In this document: positions 50,019 to 59,216 of the stretch, piece by piece | How positions within the stretch are numbered: position 1 is the stretch's first letter | Layout of the letters: each line of letters starts with the position of its first letter | Assembly: GCA_021828105.1 (NCBI GenBank) | Contig: JAKATG010000015.1 | Location: 124,001-188,000 of the forward strand | DNA from: Taklimakanibacter sp021828105 | Lineage (GTDB): Bacteria; Pseudomonadota; Alphaproteobacteria; Rhizobiales; Aestuariivirgaceae | Direction: 5' to 3' | Length of the DNA stretch: 64,000 nucleotides | Notes under the pieces: model-generated | The model's input: only the letters and a program-made list of their open reading frames with translations | The model's database searches: none | What the model was told of the DNA's origin: nothing | Made by a program: the position numbers and the translations under genes

Positions 50019-52493
50019 TCAGCGCGGGATTTCCTGCTTTGGCCAGGACGGGCTCGGACATTTGCCGCCGGTCGTGCTCGTCTGGTTGTAGAAGTTCACG
50101 CAATCGAACCAGTAAGGCGTCTGCGTCGCCCAGGGCGTCGTGCCGAACTTCTCATGCAGAACCTCATAAGCGGCTTTCGAGTATGCCCCATGACCGCCAT
50201 GCCAGTTGCAGCCATAGCGCGTCGTCCGGATAGCCTGGGCCAGCGCCTCGGCCGCCGCCATATCGTCCTTGGCCGCCCCCTTGCCCCATTTGGTTGCGGC
50301 ATTCGTGAGCAGCTTGGGCGCGCTCGGCATGGAGCTCAGTCCCTTGATTTCTTTCCAACTGACGCTTTTGACCAGCGGATGCGCCTTGAGCACGCTCTCG
50401 CGCTTCTTGCCGAGCGTCGCCGCGGCATCGGCTTCCATGACGGGCTCGAGCTGCTTGGCCGACCATTGGGCGCGCTGCATGCCGGTGAGCGAGTCGAAAT
50501 CCTCGCGCAGGCCGCCGAGCTGGCGGTCCGGCTCGAACGGGCACCACCAGTTCTTGTCATTGTGATCGAAGGAATCGAGCGTCGTGACGTCGCCGCCGCC
50601 GGTCATGGTGATCGGCTCCCAGATGCCGGGCGCGTTCACCAGTATGCCCATGCGCGGCGTGCGCAACATGGTCAACAGCCGCCGGTTGGCGTCCTTGGCC
50701 TTGGGATAATCCGCCGCGACCTTGTCCGCCACTGCCTTGACCTGCGGATTGAGCGCGTGGAGCTCTTCGGTGAAGGATTTCTCAGGCACGCCGCCGCGCG
50801 CAAAGACTCTCGTCCAGGCGGTGCGCACGAAGAGCGCGCGCTCTTCCGGCGTGAACAAGCTCTCGTTCTTCGCCATGGCGCGGAGATCTTTCGCCGGCAG
50901 GAAGTTCAGGATCGGCAGACCCGTCTTCAGCGAATAATGCTTGAGCGCCTTGTCCCATTGCGCGCGATCTTCCGCCGACCACATGGCGATCTGCGCCAGG
51001 TTGTTGGCGCCGCCGCCCGGATCCTGGGCGAGCGAGGCCCACAGATCGTCGGTGAGCAGGCGGTCGCGGAATTTCCGCGCCTCCTCGACCATGCCCTGCC
51101 CCAGGAGATATTGGCCGAGCGGCAGGAGCGAATTCTGCACATAGGCGACGGAGTTCTTGACCGGATAGGCTTCGAGCCCGGCATAGGCTTCGTCGAACTT
51201 GCCGGCAAGGGCCGAGAGCCTCACCGCATGGGTGAGGAGCGTGCCGGCGGCCGCCGTCTCGGGCGCCGTGCCGCAGCTGTCATTGGCGGCCTTCGCGGCC
51301 GCCTGCGCCTTGTCCCACAAAGCCTGCCGTGTCGCATCGTCGGGCTTGGCTTTCAGCGCGTCGAACACGTCCTTGGCCAAAGGCGGCGTGCCCGATGTCA
51401 GCGCCAGCGTCCGGTCGACCAGCGATGCGGTGCGCGCCTCCCATTTTGGGCCGATGAGCTGCCAGGGGGCGCGCTCATAATAGTCCTGCGTGGTCTGCCC
51501 GCCGATCATCCAGGCGGCCATCGGATGCTGGCGCGTCGCATCGACGATGGCTTTGGAGATGGTCGGATTTTCCGGCAGCTTGCCGTCGAGCCACCAGTCG
51601 TCGGACTTGCCGCGGATGCCGAGGAAGTCGATGTCATAGAGGGCCCTGCCATAGGCTTTGGAAAGCTCGGGCGAAGCCTTGATGTCCGAGGCCTGCTTGT
51701 CGAGCACGCCGATGGTCTCATTGATCAGGCCGCTCCAGCCCGGTGCCGTATCCTCGAGATTGGCGATATAGCCCAGGAGTTCCTGAGTGATGCCATGAAC
51801 GCTCGCCAGCGCCGGATCGGCGAGGATGGCATTGGCTTCGTTGCGCGCTTCGGCGAGCTGCTTTCCATTGGCCAGAATGTTGGCCACCATGTAGCGCGCC
51901 GCGCCCTTATGCGGCGAATTGGAGGCACCGATCGCCTTGTAGAGATCGAGCGACTTTGCGCGGTCCGTATAGAAGACGAGCGAGGCCTGCTGATAGGCCC
52001 GGTCGGCTTCCTGCAGTTCCTTGACCGGCGATTGCTGGTCGGCAAGCGGGCCCGGCAGCTCGGCGATCTTCTCGCCGTCGCACGCCGCCAACACCGCGAG
52101 TTGCACGGTGACCCACTGCTTCACATAGGGGCTGGTCTTGCCGAGATCCGCGACGCGCTTCTCGAGCACCTCGCGCGGATAGCCGAGCCGGCATTCATAA
52201 CCGTAGTAATTGGGCTGCTTCGCGTCAGGCGAAATCTCGGCAATGAGCTTCTTGAGGGCGTCGGCATCCTGCCAGGAGGAATAGCCGCCGTAATCGGGAT
52301 CGATCATCGGATCGCCGAGGCCCTTCAGTACCCGATAGGTGCGCGCCGAGAACGGCTCGCGCGCATAGAGATCGACCGCACTCGAAATCCTCTGCGCATC
52401 GCGCGGCGTGCCGTCCGGACAGGCGGTCTGCGCCAAAAGCGGGGTGGCGCTGAAAGCCATGAGGGCGATCAGAGAAACGATCCGGCGGGACAT
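50019..52493 (-). CDS. Large exported protein of unknown function
   Basis: The 824-residue protein has a Sec signal peptide (SRRIVSLIALMAFSATPLLAQ) and then a mostly alpha-helical body with a TPR/SHC-like repetitive character: long helices with small residues, YQQASLVFYTDRAKSLDLYKAIGAS in pieces, MVANILANGKQLAEA, and LAALGKFDEAYAG-like blocks. The C-terminal third contains THRTTRYGCNWHG-like Trp/Gly/His-rich sequence and CPSPSW with Cys. It is probably periplasmic. I do not recognise a family. A short gap separates it from the downstream end of the MBL gene on the same strand. Confidence 0.72.
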   Translation of the reverse strand: MSRRIVSLIALMAFSATPLLAQTACPDGTPRDAQRISSAVDLYAREPFSARTYRVLKGLGDPMIDPDYGGYSSWQDADALKKLIAEISPDAKQPNYYGYECRLGYPREVLEKRVADLGKTSPYVKQWVTVQLAVLAACDGEKIAELPGPLADQQSPVKELQEADRAYQQASLVFYTDRAKSLDLYKAIGASNSPHKGAARYMVANILANGKQLAEARNEANAILADPALASVHGITQELLGYIANLEDTAPGWSGLINETIGVLDKQASDIKASPELSKAYGRALYDIDFLGIRGKSDDWWLDGKLPENPTISKAIVDATRQHPMAAWMIGGQTTQDYYERAPWQLIGPKWEARTASLVDRTLALTSGTPPLAKDVFDALKAKPDDATRQALWDKAQAAAKAANDSCGTAPETAAAGTLLTHAVRLSALAGKFDEAYAGLEAYPVKNSVAYVQNSLLPLGQYLLGQGMVEEARKFRDRLLTDDLWASLAQDPGGGANNLAQIAMWSAEDRAQWDKALKHYSLKTGLPILNFLPAKDLRAMAKNESLFTPEERALFVRTAWTRVFARGGVPEKSFTEELHALNPQVKAVADKVAADYPKAKDANRRLLTMLRTPRMGILVNAPGIWEPITMTGGGDVTTLDSFDHNDKNWWCPFEPDRQLGGLREDFDSLTGMQRAQWSAKQLEPVMEADAAATLGKKRESVLKAHPLVKSVSWKEIKGLSSMPSAPKLLTNAATKWGKGAAKDDMAAAEALAQAIRTTRYGCNWHGGHGAYSKAAYEVLHEKFGTTPWATQTPYWFDCVNFYNQTSTTGGKCPSPSWPKQEIPR

Positions 52494-52509
52494 GGGCGAC
52501 TCCCCTTAT

Positions 52510-53304
52510 TCAGAAAGGGAGAATCATACCGTCATATGCAGGCTCGATATAGGGGGGAAGCTCGGCTTTCAGCGTCCCGTAATCGAGGTCGATATGCATG
52601 TTGGTGAGGACGGCGCGCTTCGGCTTCAGCCGCTCGATCCAGGCGAGCGTCTCGGGCAGGCTGAAATGACTCGGATGCGGCACCGGCCGCAGCGCGTCGA
52701 CCACCCACAGATCGAGGTCGCTGAGCGCGGTGAGGCTCTCATCCGGGATGCCGTTGACGTCGGGCGTATAGGCCACATCGCCGATGCGGAAGCCGAGAGC
52801 GGAGATGTTGCCGTGGGCGACGATGAAGGGCAGAGCGGCGATCTCGCCCCCCTTCCCCGCGATCCTGACCATTTCGCCGGGGATGATCCGGTTGAGGGCG
52901 AGGATCGGCGGATAGTCGCTCCCGGGTGCTGTGACGAAGCAATAGCCGAAGCGGCTGACGAGCAGGCTCGCCGTCTTCTCATCGGCCCATACCGGGATCA
53001 GATGCCGCTGCCTCAGATAGAAGGCGCGGAGCTCGTCTATGCCGTGGGTGTGGTCGGCATGCTCATGGGTATAGAGCACGGCATCGATTATATCCGTGCC
53101 GGTCGCCAGCATCTGGTCGCGCAGATCGGGAGACGTATCGATGAGGACGCGCGTCTCGCCCGTCTCGCCTTTCAGGCTGAGCAGCACCGAGCAGCGCCGC
53201 CGCCGGTTCTTCGGCTCATTGGGATCGCACAGGCCCCAGGCATTGCCGATGCGCGGCACGCCGCCCGATGAGCCCGAGCCCAATATGGTGAGCGTACCGG
53301 CCAT
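52510..53304 (-). CDS. MBL-fold metallo-hydrolase (PhnP-like)
   Basis: ATG 53304 gives 264 residues: TLTILGSGSSGGVPRIG at the start, RVLIDTSPDLRDQ, the metal motif HEHADHTHG, and later His/Asp ligands (AHGNIS, PHPSHFSL). It resembles phosphodiesterases of the PhnP/lipoate-ligase-linked type. The start lies two bases after the stop of tatD, and the order metG-tatD-MBL is conserved in rhizobia. The longer open frame to 53319 overlaps tatD without support. Confidence 0.87.
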   Translation of the reverse strand: MAGTLTILGSGSSGGVPRIGNAWGLCDPNEPKNRRRRCSVLLSLKGETGETRVLIDTSPDLRDQMLATGTDIIDAVLYTHEHADHTHGIDELRAFYLRQRHLIPVWADEKTASLLVSRFGYCFVTAPGSDYPPILALNRIIPGEMVRIAGKGGEIAALPFIVAHGNISALGFRIGDVAYTPDVNGIPDESLTALSDLDLWVVDALRPVPHPSHFSLPETLAWIERLKPKRAVLTNMHIDLDYGTLKAELPPYIEPAYDGMILPF

Positions 53305-53306
53305 CC

Positions 53307-54101
53307 TTACGCGGCCCAATCGGGCTTCGGCACCTTGTCGAACAGGGCGAAGAAATTGCGGCTCGTTACCTCTGCCATTTCGGCCGGCGTCACGTCCTTC
53401 ACTTCCGCGAGCTTCTCCAGCGTCTTCACGACGAAAGACGGCTCGTTCGTCTTGCCGCGGTAGGGAACGGGGGCAAGATAGGGCGCATCTGTTTCAACCA
53501 GGAGACGGTCCATAGGCACGAGCCTGGCCGTCGCGCGGATGTCCTCGGCATTCTTGTAGGTGAGTATGCCTGAGAAGGAGACATAGGCGCCGAGCTTGAG
53601 GCCGCGCATCGCCAGTTCGGGCTTCGACGAAAAGCAATGGAGCAGAGGCTTGAACGTCCCCTTCCCCATTTCGTCTTCCAATATGGCGGCGGTATCGGCT
53701 TCCGCTTCGCGGCTGTGGATCACGAGCGGCAGGCCGGTCTCGCGCGCGGCGGCGATATGGACGCGGAAGCTTGCGGCCTGCTGATCGCGCGGGCTGTGGT
53801 CGTAGTGATAGTCGAGGCCTGCTTCGCCGATGCCGACCACCTTGGGATGACGGGCGAGATCGACCAGTTCCGCGGCCGTGACATCGGGCTCCTCGGCGGC
53901 ATTATGCGGATGGGTGCCGACGGTGCAGAAGACATTGTCGTGGCGCTCGGCGAGGGCGAGGACCTGGTCGAATTTGCGGACCCTGGTGCCGATCGAGAGC
54001 AGGAGCCTGACCCCTGCCCCTTCGGCGCGCGCCAGCACAGAGCCCAAATCTTCGGCAAGGCCCGGATAATCGAGATGACAATGGCTGTCGATGACGTTCA
54101 T
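53307..54101 (-). CDS. tatD: TatD family metal-dependent hydrolase
   Basis: The 264-residue TIM-barrel enzyme has the metal motif DSHCHLDYP near the start, GEAGLDYHYD, VIHSREAEAD, LLHCFSS and the final TDAPYLAP with metal-binding Asp. TatD-type enzymes are DNases or deoxyribonuclease-like hydrolases. The symbol follows the family. It overlaps the metG stop by four bases and precedes the MBL gene. Confidence 0.9.
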   Translation of the reverse strand: MNVIDSHCHLDYPGLAEDLGSVLARAEGAGVRLLLSIGTRVRKFDQVLALAERHDNVFCTVGTHPHNAAEEPDVTAAELVDLARHPKVVGIGEAGLDYHYDHSPRDQQAASFRVHIAAARETGLPLVIHSREAEADTAAILEDEMGKGTFKPLLHCFSSKPELAMRGLKLGAYVSFSGILTYKNAEDIRATARLVPMDRLLVETDAPYLAPVPYRGKTNEPSFVVKTLEKLAEVKDVTPAEMAEVTSRNFFALFDKVPKPDWAA

Positions 54102-55684
54102 GCCGGCTGAGACGTGGCTTCCGCTTCCTCGACATAGCGCGGGAAGACCGCGGCCGGCGCCGGCAGCGGCGTGCCCGAAGCGAGCCGGCTTACCTTGCCC
54201 AACGCGGCGAAATCGCGTTTGTCCTCCGGAACGGCGAGAAGATCGAGCAGCTTCGCGGCCGATGCCGGCATATAGGGCTGCACCAATATGCCGACCTGGC
54301 GCAGGATCTCGGCGGTCACATAGAGCACCGTCCCCATGCGCTCAGGGTCCGTCTTCTTGAGCGCCCAGGGCTCCTGGCTCGCGAAATAGCGGTTGGCATC
54401 GGCCACCACTTTCCAGATCGCATCGAGCGCCCGGTTGATGGCCTGGACGTCGTGATGCGTGCGGCATTCGGCGAGGAGCGCATCCGTCGCTGCGAGGATC
54501 ACCTCGTCCTCGGCCGCAAGCTTGCCCAGAGCCGGCACCTTGCCGGCGCAATTCTTGCCGATCATCGACAAAGAGCGCTGCGCCAGGTTGCCGAGATCGT
54601 TGGAGAGATCGGCATTGATGCGCGCGATGATCGCCTCGTGGCTGTAATTGCCGTCCTGGCCGAAGGGCACTTCGCGCAGGAAGAAATAGCGCACCTGGTC
54701 GACGCCGTAGCGCGAGACGAGCTCGCCCGGCGAGATCACGTTGCCGACCGACTTCGACATCTTCTCGCCGCGGTTGAACAGGAAGCCATGGCCGAAGACG
54801 CGCTTCGGCAGCGCCAGCTCCGCCGACATCAGGAAGGCCGGCCAGTAGACGGCATGGAAGCGCACGATGTCCTTGCCGATGATATGGACATCGGCCGGCC
54901 AGTAATGGTTGCGCGGGCTCTTGTCCGGCCAGCCGGTGGCGGAGAGATAGTTGGTCAGCGCATCGAGCCACACATACATGATGTGACCCTCGATGCCGGG
55001 AACCGGGATGCCCCAGTCGAAGGTGGTGCGCGAGATCGAAAGATCCTGCAGGCCGCCTTTGACGAAGCTCACGACCTCGTTGCGCCGCTCGGCCGGGCCG
55101 ATGAAATCGGGCTGGTCGGCATAGAGCTTGAGGAGTTTCTCCTGGTAGGCCGAGAGCCTGAAGAAATAGCTCGCCTCCTCCACCCATTCGACCGGCGTTC
55201 CGGTCTTGGTGGAGAATTTCTGGCCGTCGCGGTCCTCGATCTCGTCGGCGCCGTAAAAGGCTTCGTCGCGCACCGAATACCAGCCGGAATAGTTCGACAG
55301 ATAGATGTCGCCGGCGGCTTCCAGGCGCTTCCACAATGCGCTGACCGTGTGCTTGTGGCGCGCTTCCGTGGTGCGGATGAAATCGTCATTGGAGCAGCCG
55401 AGCAGCGCCACCATGTCCTTGAACAGTTTTGCCATCTCGTCGACGAAATCGGATGCACTGCGCCCCTGTCTACGCGCTGTCTGCTCGATCTTCTGACCAT
55501 GCTCGTCGGTGCCGGTCAGGAACATCACGTCATAGCCATCGAGCCGCTTGAAGCGGGCAAGCGCGTCCGTTGCCAGCACCTCATAGGCGTGGCCGATATG
55601 GGGCGCGCCATTGGGATAGGAAATGGCGGTGGTGATGTAAAATTTCTCTTTCACTACAAGACCTTGGCTAACCTTAGGAGACAT
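54098..55684 (-). CDS. metG: Methionyl-tRNA synthetase
   Basis: The class I enzyme charges tRNA-Met. It has the HIGH motif (PHIGHAYE) near residue 22 and KMSKS (GEKMSKSVGN) near residue 310, with a YYWPADVHIIGKDI-like core. The 528-residue length fits the shorter alphaproteobacterial form without the C-terminal EMAP/Trbp domain. ATG 55684 is used; a GTG ten codons later (VKEKFYI) is an equally reasonable start because most family members begin there. Confidence 0.95.
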   Translation of the reverse strand: MSPKVSQGLVVKEKFYITTAISYPNGAPHIGHAYEVLATDALARFKRLDGYDVMFLTGTDEHGQKIEQTARRQGRSASDFVDEMAKLFKDMVALLGCSNDDFIRTTEARHKHTVSALWKRLEAAGDIYLSNYSGWYSVRDEAFYGADEIEDRDGQKFSTKTGTPVEWVEEASYFFRLSAYQEKLLKLYADQPDFIGPAERRNEVVSFVKGGLQDLSISRTTFDWGIPVPGIEGHIMYVWLDALTNYLSATGWPDKSPRNHYWPADVHIIGKDIVRFHAVYWPAFLMSAELALPKRVFGHGFLFNRGEKMSKSVGNVISPGELVSRYGVDQVRYFFLREVPFGQDGNYSHEAIIARINADLSNDLGNLAQRSLSMIGKNCAGKVPALGKLAAEDEVILAATDALLAECRTHHDVQAINRALDAIWKVVADANRYFASQEPWALKKTDPERMGTVLYVTAEILRQVGILVQPYMPASAAKLLDLLAVPEDKRDFAALGKVSRLASGTPLPAPAAVFPRYVEEAEATSQPA

Positions 55685-55720
55685 GGCGCGAATGCCGCGC
55701 CGCCGTTGAGGCGTCGAGGT

Positions 55721-56281
55721 TTAGGGCATTTGCCCAGCCAAGGGAATGCCCTTGAGCCAGCCTCGATAGCGCACGATGAGCCCGGTCACGGGATGGCTGA
55801 TCTCGACATGAAAATGAAAGCGTCCCTCTTCCACCGTCTCATATGCGATCGAGCGCGGGCACAGGACCATCGGCATCGGCATGCCGAAGGCACACCAGCG
55901 CCGCAGGATGAGCGACAGGCGTCCGTCCTCGAGCACCAACGCCATGGCGAATGTCAAGGAGCCGAAGCGTTCGCAAAGGAGGCCTTGGGACCGGCCGCTG
56001 CCCGCGAATTGCCGGCTGCGGAAACTGTGCTCTCCAAAAGTCCGGGTCCAGGTCTCGATCCCGTCCGCGGCCTCGAAGCGCAGGCTCACCTTCGTATCGG
56101 TGCTCGCCGCGGGAAACCCGATGACGAAAGCCGCCAGGCGCGCCAGCCATCCTCCTCCGCGCTCTACTGAAGCGCGACCTTCCGCCAAAGCGCTCCCTTC
56201 GACATCATGCATGGCGCGGATTTCCGCCGGCAGGTCATGCCAGGCTGAATTCAGGATCCGGGCATAGAGCGGCGCTCGCAT
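55721..56281 (-). CDS. DUF4166 domain protein
   Basis: The 186-residue soluble protein follows the DUF4166 pattern (LNSAWHDLPAEIRAMHDV, WLARLAAFVIGFP, ETWTRTFGEHSFRS, PRSIAYETVEEGRFHF). Its function is unknown. It lies between holB and metG within a run of housekeeping genes where rhizobia usually have no such gene, so it is likely an insertion into the operon. About 36 bases separate it from metG. Confidence 0.8.
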   Translation of the reverse strand: MRAPLYARILNSAWHDLPAEIRAMHDVEGSALAEGRASVERGGGWLARLAAFVIGFPAASTDTKVSLRFEAADGIETWTRTFGEHSFRSRQFAGSGRSQGLLCERFGSLTFAMALVLEDGRLSLILRRWCAFGMPMPMVLCPRSIAYETVEEGRFHFHVEISHPVTGLIVRYRGWLKGIPLAGQMP

Positions 56282-56295
56282 CGTCTGGCGGACTT

Positions 56296-57324
56296 CTATG
56301 AGGCCCTGCTTGCTCCCAATATGCCCAGCATATCGAGCACGGTCTGGCGGCGTTCGAGATTGAGCGCGCTGGCCTGGCGAAGGGTGTTGCCGATTTCCTC
56401 ATGCGCCCGGGCCAGGGCGGCCCCTCCGCCGGCGAGCGCCGAGCGCCGCGCCAGATCGGCGACATGGGTCAGGAGAAGCTCGGAGAAGATCATGAAGTCC
56501 TCGCCCATATCGCGCCCTTGCAGGCCGTCGGCGATGGATATTTTGGCAGGAAGGTCAATAGGTTGAGAGCGCGACATCAACTGCCGCAAGAGGTCGAAAT
56601 ACTTCGCCCCGTCCGAGTTCAGGAGCTCGAGAGCCCGACCCGGACTGCCGCGCGAGAGTTGTGCCGCGCGCTTTATGTCCTCCGCCCCCTGCTCGGCCAT
56701 GCCCTCCAGCACCGTGATGGTGTCGGTCTCGCTCAACGGGCTCAGATCGAGCCTCAGGCAGCGCGAGCGGATCGTCGCGAGGAGCCGGCCCGGCTGATGG
56801 CTGACCAGAATGAACAGCGAATGGGCCGGCGGCTCTTCCAGGATCTTGAGCAGCGCATTCGCCGATTCCGTATTGAGATCCTCCGCCGCATCGACGATGC
56901 AGATGCGCCAGCCGCCCTCGCCCGCGGTGCGCGCGAAGAAGCCCGAGGCCCGGCGCACGTCATCGACCGCTATCTCGCTCTTGAGGCGCTCGCCCTTGGC
57001 GTCATAGGCGCGCTCGAGGACGAAGAGATCGGCATGGCCGCGCGATGCGATGCGATGCGCAACGGGCGCTTCGGCGGGAACGAAGAGGCTCGTGCTGCCG
57101 GCGGCCGATTGGGGATTGGGATGCGACAGCAGAAAGCGCGCCAGGCGAAAAGCAAGCGTCGCCTTGCCGATGCCGCGCGGCCCGGCAAAGAGCCAGCCGT
57201 GATGCATCCGCCCGGATGTGTATTGGCGCAGCAGCAGCTCTTCCGCCGCCTGATGGCCTACGAGATCGGTGCGCCGGCGCGGATGGTGCTCGCCTTCGCG
57301 CGGATCTTCCGCGTCCTCGCTCAT
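56296..57324 (-). CDS. holB: DNA polymerase III subunit delta'
   Basis: The 342-residue AAA+ clamp-loader subunit has GPRGIGKATLAFRL (P-loop, with Ala replacing the usual Ser/Thr after GK as in delta' proteins), IVDAAEDLNTESANALLKILEEPP (Walker B and sensor) and an SRC-like TIRSRCLRLDL arginine finger. The C-terminal helical domain completes it. It overlaps tmk by four bases and is downstream of it, a conserved order. Confidence 0.92.
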   Translation of the reverse strand: MSEDAEDPREGEHHPRRRTDLVGHQAAEELLLRQYTSGRMHHGWLFAGPRGIGKATLAFRLARFLLSHPNPQSAAGSTSLFVPAEAPVAHRIASRGHADLFVLERAYDAKGERLKSEIAVDDVRRASGFFARTAGEGGWRICIVDAAEDLNTESANALLKILEEPPAHSLFILVSHQPGRLLATIRSRCLRLDLSPLSETDTITVLEGMAEQGAEDIKRAAQLSRGSPGRALELLNSDGAKYFDLLRQLMSRSQPIDLPAKISIADGLQGRDMGEDFMIFSELLLTHVADLARRSALAGGGAALARAHEEIGNTLRQASALNLERRQTVLDMLGILGASRAS

Positions 57325-57950
57325 AGGGCACCGGCGAGCGGTTGGACGAGGCGCCAGATATCTTGCGCCACTTCCTCATAAGGCCGGCTCGAATCGACGA
57401 TACGGCAGCGCTTGGGATCGCGGGCCGCGATGGCGAGAAAGCCCTCGCGCAGCTTGCGATGGAAGGCGAGGCCCTTTTTCTCGAAGCGGTCCTCGCCGTC
57501 GGCGCGTTTTTTCGCGCGCGCCAGGCCCAGTTCCGGATCGACGTCGAGGATCAAGGTGAGATCGGGCCGGGTCTCGCCGACGATCTTCTGTTCCAGGCTT
57601 TCGATCAGCGCCATGTCGCAGCCGCCGGCGAAACCCTGATAGACGCGGGTCGAATCCATGAACCGATCACAGATCACGAGGTCTCCTCGCGTGAGCGCCG
57701 GCCTGATCGTCTCGCGCAGATGCGATTCCCGCGCGGCGTAATTGAGCAGCGTCTCGGCGGTCGCCGACCAGCGCCCGACCGCGCCGATGACCAGGAGGGC
57801 GCGGATGTCTTCGGCACCAGGCGATCCGCCCGGCTCGCGGGTCAGGAGGACGCCCCTGCCCTTCGCGCGCAAGGTCTCGGCCAGATCGCGGGCATGCGAG
57901 CTCTTGCCGGTGCCTTCGCCCCCTTCGAAGGTAATGAAACGGCCGGTCAC
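57321..57950 (-). CDS. tmk: Thymidylate kinase
   Basis: The 209-residue enzyme phosphorylates dTMP. It starts with FITFEGGEGTGKSSHAR, has LTREPGGSPG, LVICDRFMDSTRVYQG and a lid-like RADGEDRFEKKG. Start is GTG at 57950, one base after the dacC-type stop. Longer frames upstream lie within the dacC gene and are ignored. Confidence 0.94.
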   Translation of the reverse strand: MTGRFITFEGGEGTGKSSHARDLAETLRAKGRGVLLTREPGGSPGAEDIRALLVIGAVGRWSATAETLLNYAARESHLRETIRPALTRGDLVICDRFMDSTRVYQGFAGGCDMALIESLEQKIVGETRPDLTLILDVDPELGLARAKKRADGEDRFEKKGLAFHRKLREGFLAIAARDPKRCRIVDSSRPYEEVAQDIWRLVQPLAGAL

Positions 57951-57951
57951 G

Positions 57952-59118
57952 TCAGCCGCCGAGGGCCATATAGATGAGGCTATCCCAGGCCTTGAGCCAC
58001 ATGGAGGACACAGGGGTGACGTCGCGCGCGGTTTCGACCGGGAACTCGGCCACCGTGCGCCCCTCGAGATTGAATTGGATGATGCCGGCTTTCTCACCAG
58101 CCTTCACCGGCGCCATCAGGGGGCCGGTATAATGCAGATCGACGGTGACCTTCTGCTGCTCGGCCGGAGACAGCAGCACCCTGATCGATTGCGGCGTCAC
58201 CAGATCGACCCAGCGGCTGTCGCCGCCCCAGACGCGGGCGCGCCCGACGCGGTCATTGGCGCCATAGACTTCGATGGGACGGAATTGCCTAAAGCCCCAA
58301 TCGAGGATTTTCTGCGCCTCCTTGCGGCGCTCCTCGATCGATGCGGCACCCGACACGACAATAATGAGCCGGCGCCCATCACGCATCGCCGAGCCGACGA
58401 GATTGTAGCCCGCCTCCTTGGTGTAGCCCGTCTTCATGCCGTCGGCGCCTTGATAGTCGACGAGAAGCGGATTGCGGTTCTTCTGCGAGATCTTGTTCCA
58501 GGTGAATTCGGGCTGGCTGTAATAATGGTAATATTCGGGATAGGTCTTGATGATGTGCTGGGCGAGCAGCGCCAGCTCGCGGGTGGTCATCTTGTGTTCG
58601 GGGTCGGGAAGCCCCGTGGAGTTGCGGAAGACGGCCTGGGTGAGGCCGAGCGCGCGTGCCTTCTCCGTCATGCGGTCGGCGAAAGCCGGTTCCGATCCGG
58701 CTATCCCCTGGGCGATCGCGATGCAGGCGTCATTGGCCGACTGCACGATGACGCCCTGGATGAGGTCGGAGAGTTTGACCTGCGAATTGAGCGTCGCATA
58801 CATGGTCGAGCCGCCGGATGGCGCGCCGCCGCGCCGCCAGGCATCCTCGCTGATCAGGAATTCCGTATCCAGGGTGATCCGGCCGTCCTTCAGCGCGTCG
58901 AAGACCAGGAGCGCCGTCATCAGCTTGCTCGTGCTGGCGGGCGCCATCAGCTCATCGGCATTTTTTTCATAGAACACGAGACCGGTGCGCGCATCCATCA
59001 GGATGGCGCGCGGCACCGTGGTGTCGAGCGGCGGCGGCAATGGCGCCGTCTGCGCGGCAGCGCCGGCGATCGCGAGCACGCTCGCAAATATGAAGGCAAG
59101 AACGCGATGGATGATCAT
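57952..59118 (-). CDS. D-alanyl-D-alanine carboxypeptidase (DacC/PBP6 type)
   Basis: The 388-residue periplasmic enzyme removes terminal D-Ala from peptidoglycan. The motifs are STSK (APASTSKLMTA), SAN (VQSANDACIA) and KTG (DGMKTGYT). A signal peptide ends around AGAAAQ and a C-terminal domain ends with the amphipathic helix MWLKAWDSLIYMAL that anchors such enzymes. It is the second D,D-carboxypeptidase here; the other (18.3 kb) has a SPOR domain instead of an anchor. It follows rlpA in the operon. Confidence 0.94.
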   Translation of the reverse strand: MIIHRVLAFIFASVLAIAGAAAQTAPLPPPLDTTVPRAILMDARTGLVFYEKNADELMAPASTSKLMTALLVFDALKDGRITLDTEFLISEDAWRRGGAPSGGSTMYATLNSQVKLSDLIQGVIVQSANDACIAIAQGIAGSEPAFADRMTEKARALGLTQAVFRNSTGLPDPEHKMTTRELALLAQHIIKTYPEYYHYYSQPEFTWNKISQKNRNPLLVDYQGADGMKTGYTKEAGYNLVGSAMRDGRRLIIVVSGAASIEERRKEAQKILDWGFRQFRPIEVYGANDRVGRARVWGGDSRWVDLVTPQSIRVLLSPAEQQKVTVDLHYTGPLMAPVKAGEKAGIIQFNLEGRTVAEFPVETARDVTPVSSMWLKAWDSLIYMALGG

Positions 59119-59141
59119 GGGGCTGAAGCTAGAGCAAATCC

Positions 59142-59164
59142 CGCCAAAGTTGAAGACTTTGGCG
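59142..59164. repeat. Short palindrome, AAAGTCT-CAACTTT family, copy 2
   Basis: CGCCAAAGT (59142-59150), loop TGAAG, ACTTTGGCG (59156-59164), with outer AAATCC and GGATTT also complementary. It lies between rlpA and the dacC-type gene and could be a processing site. Its centre is like the palindrome at 20493-20519. Confidence 0.6.
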
Positions 59165-59216
59165 ATAAGGATTTACGCCCATCAGCCAAGCTAAATTGTG
59201 ACGGATCCACGGCCGA

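Noticed and set aside
50154..52607. Plus-strand frame of about 817 codons opposite the large exported protein
   Set aside because: The minus-strand frame has a proper signal peptide and family-like composition; the opposite frame is Arg/His-rich shadow.
54452..56170. Plus-strand frame of 572 codons opposite metG
   Set aside because: Antisense to metG and DUF4166, without motif or ribosome site.
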